The notes beneath the pieces are model-generated. The model saw only the letters and a list, made by a program, of their open reading frames with translations. It did no database searches and was not told where the DNA came from. Below, in pieces: positions 57,457-64,000 of a stretch of DNA of 64,000 bases (its first letter is position 1; each line of letters opens with the position of its first letter). The position numbers were made by a program, and so were the translations under genes. The stretch comes from Symsagittifera roscoffensis (lineage: Eukaryota > Xenacoelomorpha > Acoela > Convolutidae), in NCBI RefSeq assembly GCF_963678635.1, contig NC_087062.1, positions 52,774,473 to 52,838,472 of the forward strand, given 5' to 3'.

Positions 57457-57789
57457 TTGCCAATACAAGATTCCTTAAGTCGTTTGATAACAAAAAACAG
57501 CTACCACACCGCAATTATCGGTCAAAACGTCAAACGAATTCAACTGGGAGATAACGACGAGGCAAACAGAAGGGTGTGCTGCAACGGGTACAGAATACCA
57601 CCATTCAGAAGAATTATTACCCAAAATGAATCTGGAGGCTGGACAGTGATTACCGCTTCTTTCATCGTGGTAGAAGACAAGAGGGCAAACATCTTGGGTA
57701 GAAACCTCTTAACCCTAATCGGCATCCACCTAAACCAACAAAAACTACCTGGTAAGTCAATGAATTTTGTCTCAGATGATAACCAATGA
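57457..57789 (+). pseudogene. Protease remnant of element 3
   Basis: The frame ends with a good second protease motif, ANILGRNLLTLIGIHL. The catalytic DTG/DSG is not readable. Confidence 0.6.
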
Positions 57790-57799
57790 GAAACAGTGA

Positions 57800-59280
57800 A
57801 AACCTATTGGGTAAAATCAACATACTCAGGACTTCGCTTACGTATTGGACGTTCACAAAACCGCATGGTGCATAAAAAATACTTAAGCGACAGAAAAGCG
57901 CTCAAACAAAAAGGACGAAGAATCCCAATCAACATCCAATTAAATGTCGAAAAAAAATAAAATCTCTAATTGACCAAGGCCATATTGTGAAGTTCAGGGG
58001 CTGCAGCAATAAACAATTTATCAACCCTATATTTATAACTGAACTGTCAAAAAAGACCAAACTATAAAACTGGCCATGGACTGAAAACAAATAAGCAAGG
58101 CAATCCATATGAACGAAAATCAAATGCCTAATGTAAACGTTTTTCTACGCAACGTGGCTCAATCAGCGCAAGAAGGCAGCGACAAGCCCGGCTCCTCAAT
58201 TTTTTTAACAATTGACCTCTGGTATGCATACAGTCAACTAAAACTAAATGACACAACTAGAACGCAGTGTAATTTCAGCATAATAGGAGGCCAAGCAACA
58301 GGAACATTACTTATCAGTTAGAAATTGGGTTCTACGGGCTAACGGATATTCTCGCAGAAATCCAGAAAGCCATTGATCTAACTTTGAATAATGAAAAGGA
58401 CAAAGTCGGATTTTTAGACGATATACAGATTGTATCTCATGCGATAAAAGAACACCACATTGAAAAACTGAAAAAGGTTTTAGATAAATTAGATCAAGAA
58501 ACCATGGTCATCTCTATAGACAAGCGCAAGTCGAGGAACCCTGCACAATACCAATGCATAAGAAAACCAAAGCCCTTACTTAACTCCAACATCCAACAAA
58601 ATTGAGCAACTCAAAAGCTCTATAGAACCAGTTCACCGAAGCCATTACTTAACTCCAACATCCAACAAATTTGAGCAACTCAAAAGCTCTATAGAACCCG
58701 TTCACCATATAATTGATTTTATATCAAACCTTGCCAAACTATGCGACCCACTAAGACCGCTATCATCAACAGCTAATAAATTTCTTTTCGTATGGTAAAA
58801 AAAAACACAAAAAAGCTTCCAAAAACATTCTGGACGCGGTACATAATTTTACAGAACATTTGCACTTAAGCATTTTTACAGAACATAAGCAAGTAACCGT
58901 GAAACTAGAATAGTATGTGACGCAAGCCGATACGGTGTCAGAGCGGCTTTAGAACAAGAAACACCCGATGGCTAGGCTAGCATAGCGTACGCAACTCGCT
59001 TTGTGAGTACTCGTGAAAGTAAATACTCCGTGAACGCGTTGAAGTTACCGGCCGCGGTATAGGCCGTCGAACAGTTTAAAAGTCACCTATACGGTAAAAT
59101 TTTTACCCTAATTGCTGACCATCAAGTTTTTGCAAGTGCAATTCCGAGCAACAAAAACGAAAAAACATATCAACTTCCTCTAACAAGATGAGTAGAATGT
59201 CTCCTTCCCTCCGACTTTCATATCAAACATCCTTCAGGCAGTAAAATGGGGCTAATCGACTATGTTTTATGTCACCCAGT
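57800..59280 (+). pseudogene. Reverse transcriptase and RNase H remnants of element 3
   Basis: RT pieces: LTIDLWYAYSQLKL (58109-58321) and VGFLDDIQIVSHA (58384-58605) with the catalytic FLDD. RNase H: IVCDASRYGVRAALE near 58911-58960 and LIADHQVFASAI near 59115. A ~55 bp direct duplication (CTTACTTAACTCCAACATCC) sits at 58573-58700. Many stops. Confidence 0.82.
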
Positions 59281-59829
59281 GGGAAAACCCCAACTCGGCG
59301 TCCTGGGATGAATACTTCGTTGTAGCTTTTATTGAAAATTTCATAGCTTGCCTCAAAATTCAAGACAAAACTTTGTGTCGATTATAAAAATGAACTCAAA
59401 TTCAACTGCAATCACTGTTAAACCTCAAATGCACAAGTTCAGTTGCAGAATTTGCTCTAACTCAGACTTTAAATTTCATAGCAATTCAAATCGATCAGTC
59501 CCCTCAAAATATATAGTGAATACAGTTAAATTATGCCAAACAACAGATTCAAGCCAGAACGTCGAATGCCAACTGATCAAGATGGACGTGGCGAATATCC
59601 CAATTTACCGAAGGAATTTGCGAACAGCCCTTCATATCGACTTTATAGCAGCTGCCACTAAAAGATACAGGCCTTGCCAGTAACTAATCAAAATGGTACG
59701 CCAGCAGAAATGGCAAAGCATGAAAGCCTGCTACGGACCCTACTTCTACAACGTACGAGACGAATTGTCAGTTTGAGACAATATCCTAATTTACGACGAG
59801 CGAGTGGTCATTCCGAAGTAAATGAGGCA

Positions 59830-60311
59830 AAAACTACTTGACTAATTTCACTTGACACATCCAGGTATCCATACCTGCTCCGAGACATTGGGTGAACAGC
59901 CGAAAACTGCCGAGAATGCCGAAAAAAGGGCAAGAACTTAAAAGTAATCTACGGGAATAGCATTTTACCACATTTGATGCAGTGGTGGAACCTATTGAAC
60001 AAAACTAGTTGGACTTCGCGGGACAATTACCGGATGAAAACAACAATGTGTATACCCTAGTCTAAGTAAACAGCTTCTCGCGATTGCCGTCGGCAAAAGC
60101 TGTTGCTAATAATGAGGCTGAGGCTATAATAAAGTTCAAGGAAACACATATCGTAAACCGCAGCGTGCCACCGAACATTCGTTGCGATCAAGACAATCAG
60201 GACAAAGGGCTTGGAGCGAAAAAATTTATAACGAACTCTAAAAATAAAAATGTTAATTTGATCTTAGCACCGGTCGATGATCACCGTTTAATGGTATGGT
60301 CGCAAGATTAA
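59830..60311 (+). pseudogene. Integrase remnant of element 3
   Basis: THPGIHT and CRECRKKGKN of the zinc domain near 59850-59935, then LDFAGQLPDEN (Asp at 60012) and IRCDQD (Asp at 60186). The expected catalytic Glu region reads VDDHRLMVWSQD, so the Glu is lost. Confidence 0.8.
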
Positions 60312-62367
60312 TTAGAACTCTTAAAAACTAGACTGTCAGTCATGACAATCGAAAAAAAGTTTCAACCGCATGAACTTGCCTCCGACGTAGCAGATTTACT
60401 CAAGGCATTGAGCATTACACTAATTGCGACCACAAAAACTACAACCTTCGAAGCCCACTCTGTGTGTAAGCTCAACGGACCACTAAGTGCTACATTTGCA
60501 CATCACCTAAAGCCTCTAACCTCTCATGGGAAAACACAAAACTTTCGTGTTTAGTCAAAAAGATCCTAAAGAAAACTGCATTACCAGCCGTGGCAATGCG
60601 GATTTGGGAGCAGAATAGTGAAGATGAACTGGGCCATGTATATAGAGAAAAGAGTTGACATGCCCGAACCAACTTACAAACCAACGGAGGAGAATTCAGC
60701 GCAGGACACAACAACACCCAATCAGGGAGATCAAATGGATACAGGCAACCGTATAATTGGAAAAACAGAAGAAGACAACCTGGGACAGCTTGTGTCTAAC
60801 AGATAAACCAGTCAGACTAGATAGCAGCGACAAAAACCAATCCGTTGGCTAACCGTACAATAAAAACAAAGATTAGAAGGAGCTCATCTAGTCTTTCTAA
60901 GAGATCGTTTTAAGGGACCACAAAACACCGTTGACCCCAAACTGCGAAAACATGTCGAACCAGAAACTAGAAAATTCGAAACAACAGCTCGAAAAACAAA
61001 AAACCACGGAGTGTTCGGTGCACAACTTAAAATAATTGAAAACGGATCAATCGTTAGCGTGGATACGGGAGGACGGTAAACAGCCACGGGTATTTAGGCA
61101 TGACGTCCTAGCATTCGTACTGGACCCAAGAGTCTACGGCAAGTAAAGACCGGCACAATTAAAACAATTTGTTGCATATTACCAAGGGCAAAACCACATT
61201 TTCAGACGTAGGAGAAAAAGTAACCTTCAAGAAAATGGATGAAAGTCAACCCCAAAACCCGCAGACAAACCAGTACTACAACCATTAACATCAAAGAGTC
61301 CAAAATGCTAACCGATTGAAAACAAAGATGAAGTGATATGTCAGTCGATGAATAGAAAATTAAAAGAACCACAGCGAATCTTTAAACCATTCATGACAAA
61401 GGCGAAAAAGGCCCAGATCGATAAACAGAAGAAAAAGGAGGAGGCAAAACCCCTGAAAGCTACCGTTCAGAAAGGGGACCCCTGACGAGGAAGCCCAGTG
61501 TTAATCCCGAAAAGAGACTACACACTCATTCAGTTTGACTGCGATAAACCAATCTCCTTGTCATCGGACGGCTGCGAACTACGATGTAAAACACCGTCAC
61601 CACAAGAGACAGCGGCAAAAAGAATGGACCTCAAATGTACGACGGATGAAAGCATCGCATCTGAAGTCCGACGCTCTACAAGAAGAAAAGCAGTAAACGC
61701 AATTCCGATTAATCAGGTCGATGAAGCAAATTCCGAAACAAGCATCAGTATAGGAAATATCGCTCTTACCAACACACCACCCCAATCTGAGGGCACAAAA
61801 ATTTTAGTAAAATCAATCCAGGAGGACACACGGGAACCCCCGACGGATACTGAATGCATTAGAGCAGAAACAACCACTACAAACTCCCAGCCACACTGAG
61901 AACTGACATAATTTCCACGCCGAGAACCAACCAAAAAGAGTAAGGCAAACAGCGCCGAAAAATCCACACCGATTAGGTCACCTCAATCTTTATTGCAAAG
62001 GGCGGTAAGCTCGAGGTTTGTCATTGATCGACAAATTAGTACAACATCTCCGGATAGCGAATTCCTCAAAGACTTTGATGCCGCGATGAGGACACTAAAA
62101 GCTATTTCACCTACTAAATGTTCAATATCTTTTCAAAGGGAGTGCGAACAACACCATGCTCGAGTAAAAGCGGACAAGAAACAAACAACATTAAACACGG
62201 AAGAAAAACGTACCAGTGCTCCGCAAAGAGCGTTCAATACGCAACCAGCAGCAAGAAGTCCCAGCAAAGAAACACCTACAACGAGAAGATCGGAAAAGAA
62301 AACATTTTTTTAAAAAGTGCGGCAAAAACAGAAATATCACGAAAACATTATATCCAAAATGGGGGAT
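60312..62367 (+). pseudogene. Post-integrase charged tail of element 3
   Basis: Broken frames rich in Lys, Glu, Thr and Gln; 61498-61899 stays open longest and contains EVRRSTRRKAVNAI, like the RRSSRQTKN motif of element 1. No membrane segment. Confidence 0.55.
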
Positions 62368-62640
62368 TGTTATCCGTCAACATCATATATCGGATATCCA
62401 TAGAAAACTGATTAATACTAAAACACTAAACTTAAACTTTATGTGATAACCATACTTGATGATATAATTACTTACAGTAATCATTTAGATGTCTTATCTA
62501 TTTATATAACTAGTAAAATTAATGCTATAATCAACAGCTATTTATGAGTATTTATGAGTTTTCAGATTCGAATCAAACATAACTTTAACCGAATGAATTT
62601 AAGTTGCTAAAGATTCTTCTTGTTTCTTATTTAAAACGTT
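62368..62640 (+). repeat. 3' LTR of element 3
   Basis: Begins TGTTATCCGTCAAC and is homologous to the 5' copy up to AAAACGTT. It may be truncated. Confidence 0.8.
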
Positions 62641-63237
62641 AATGAATCCTATCTGGTTTCCCAAAAACTTTTGTTCATCAAAGTGCTTATTTTTGCAGTC
62701 GGCAGCAACACTTTCCAAGTTGTGATGATAATTTCTTGAAGCTGGCTTTTTTGAAAGTTCACTGCATTGTTAAAAAATAATGGGATAAAATGAAGTAAAC
62801 AAAATTTTCGAATTAGTTTCTCTCAAATTAGGTTATATTTAAACTAGAATTGATACGTGATACGGGACAAAAAGTGCCGAAAGTTATAGCAGCGTTTTCA
62901 TGGTGCAATTTGCTCAGCAAAATTTCAAATCAAAATTACAACGGTTCACATCGTTTGGTTCTGATTTAAGGATGCAAAAAGGCACAAATCTTGTTATTCT
63001 CACATCAATTGAGCCTGTTTGCCTCCTTTATTTTAAATCGAACGAATTGACCTGTTTTAAATGTGTGATTTTAGAGTGAAATTTTCGAAAATCTAAGAAA
63101 ATACATCATCAGAATTCGACACTTTTTGCTGCCGACTCTAAAAAAATCCTGAGCTATCCAAACAATCATGCTTTCTCGAAGATCCGCCAGTTTCTTGTCC
63201 AGTGGTACATTAAAAAATGGCACTCACAGGACAGCAC
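62641..63237. other. Intron sequence next to the upstream TMEM272-like exon
   Basis: Nothing recognisable; A/T-rich. Confidence 0.5.
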
Positions 63238-63408
63238 TATAGCACAGAGGACCTTTGAGAGGAGGTCTCTGAAGCTGACGGAGGTCTCGTCTGCATCCCG
63301 CATGTACTCGAACACAGTCTTGCCCCCGTTGGGATCTACTTTGGGGCAGGGATGGTGGTGCCGTCTGTTCCCTCCCCCTCGCACTATCGACTGTCGCTCC
63401 TCCTCTAC
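63238..63408 (-). CDS. TMEM272-like protein, upstream cytoplasmic exon
   Basis: A 171 bp minus-strand exon after a TTTGCAG acceptor, ending at a GTGAGT donor one base into a codon. It encodes VEEERQSIVRGGGNRRHHHP, then KTVFEYMRDADETSVSFRDL and LSKVLCAIVLS, leading into TM1. The gene's start lies upstream. A weak candidate first exon (ATG near 63590, minus) has a poor donor and is not claimed. Confidence 0.75.
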
Positions 63409-64000
63409 CTGCAAATACAGGCTTGCTTATCAAGCTAAATAAAAACAATGGGAAAATACACGGACTGACCAGGCTAAAGTTTGACACTGCATGCGTTTAA
63501 TACTGCGTCCCGACAATTGTTTTGTTCAATCCTTCCTTTAGTTTTGCTGAAAGTGAAAACTATGGGATCAACCGTGCGATCATCTCTCCACACCAGCCCC
63601 ATTCCACTTAAAAAGGATAAAAACGATACTTGGCGAGCATGATAAATCTTGTCAAATTAATGTTTCAAAAAAAATTGAGTGAATCAATTACTAAAAAAAG
63701 TAATATCCACAGAGTGCACTTTTTCGTACACAGTACAGTCGACCAAATTCTATATTGCTGATTAATCATATTGCAAAAAGGGGGAATTGGTTAAAGGCAC
63801 AATTTCGTTTACGCTTAATCGTTGAATTAGTTCCTTTCTAAGGTGGAAACTCTATTTCGGGATTATATTATAAAGCATGAAGGCATAGGTGCATCTGCAA
63901 TTTTCTGTGGGATTTTCTCGAAAAAATTTCGTCGACCTTGTTTTAATAGATTTTCCGTGCTCTCTCCAAGACATTTTACAGGTCCTAATTTTTCATAAAT
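63409..64000. other. Upstream intron or 5' flank of the TMEM272-like gene
   Basis: No exon could be supported here. Confidence 0.4.

Larger units (their letters stand above)
55866..62640 (+). mobile_element. LTR retrotransposon 3 (Ty3/gypsy type), old, in TMEM272-like intron
   Basis: LTR-like repeats begin TGTTATCCGT at 55866 and 62368, and share GATATCGG/GGATATC and ATAACCATACTTGATGAT blocks. Similarity ends at AAAACGTT (56129 and 62640). A G-rich tract (GGGGGAT) precedes the 3' copy. Gag, zinc knuckle, protease, RT, RNase H and integrase remnants occur in order on the plus strand, opposite to the host gene. No target duplication was found, and the primer site is not recognisable. It is the most decayed of the three elements. 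Confidence 0.88.

Noticed and set aside
1-64000. CRISPR arrays, operons, riboswitches, bacterial-type genes
   Set aside because: None seen; introns, LTR elements and codon pattern show animal nuclear DNA.

Overview
This is AT-rich nuclear DNA from an animal. Two spliced host genes carry metazoan-type introns (GT..AG with matched phases): a Cys-loop ligand-gated ion channel subunit on the + strand (about 16.87-48.74 kb) and the 3' part of a four-pass TMEM272-like membrane protein gene on the - strand (54.13-63.41 kb). The rest is mobile DNA and repeats. The phylum cannot be fixed from the sequence. A marine invertebrate, perhaps a tunicate with a repeat-swollen genome, would fit, but that is a guess.

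Layout. 1-5.75 kb: no convincing gene; SINE-like and inverted-repeat fragments and one copy of an abundant ~530 bp repeat, here called the CAAGAC repeat after its first bases. 5.75-13.72 kb: LTR retrotransposon 1, Ty3/gypsy type, with 258 bp LTRs about 98.4% identical, a 5 bp target duplication and a tRNA-Ser-like primer site; nearly full length but broken by frameshifts and stops. 13.7-16.9 kb: CAAGAC repeats, including two head to tail. 16.9-48.8 kb: the ion channel gene. Its intron 3 holds retrotransposon 2 (22.31-28.08 kb, sense). Its intron 5 holds many CAAGAC repeats and a tandem array of ~1.94 kb units with an internal fold-back (35.66-43.64 kb). 48.8-54.1 kb: decayed DNA with a LINE reverse transcriptase fragment and a tandem series of long palindromes. 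54.1-63.4 kb: the TMEM272-like gene, whose large intron holds retrotransposon 3 (55.87-62.64 kb, antisense to the gene), the oldest of the three.

The three LTR elements belong to one broad lineage. Elements 1 and 2 start gag at the LTR/primer-site junction, and the elements share a Gag N-terminus with a Phe-Trp followed by a conserved Trp region, zinc knuckles, an FLDD or FIDD reverse transcriptase, RNase H, a DDE integrase and a long charged tail after the integrase. They form an age series. The most interesting unexplained signals are the CAAGAC repeat (three internal hairpins, an inverted terminal decamer, no clear target duplication, head-to-tail copies, a two-copy composite inverted across the gene), the palindrome series at 51.65-52.32 kb, and the single direction of the frame changes in element 1.
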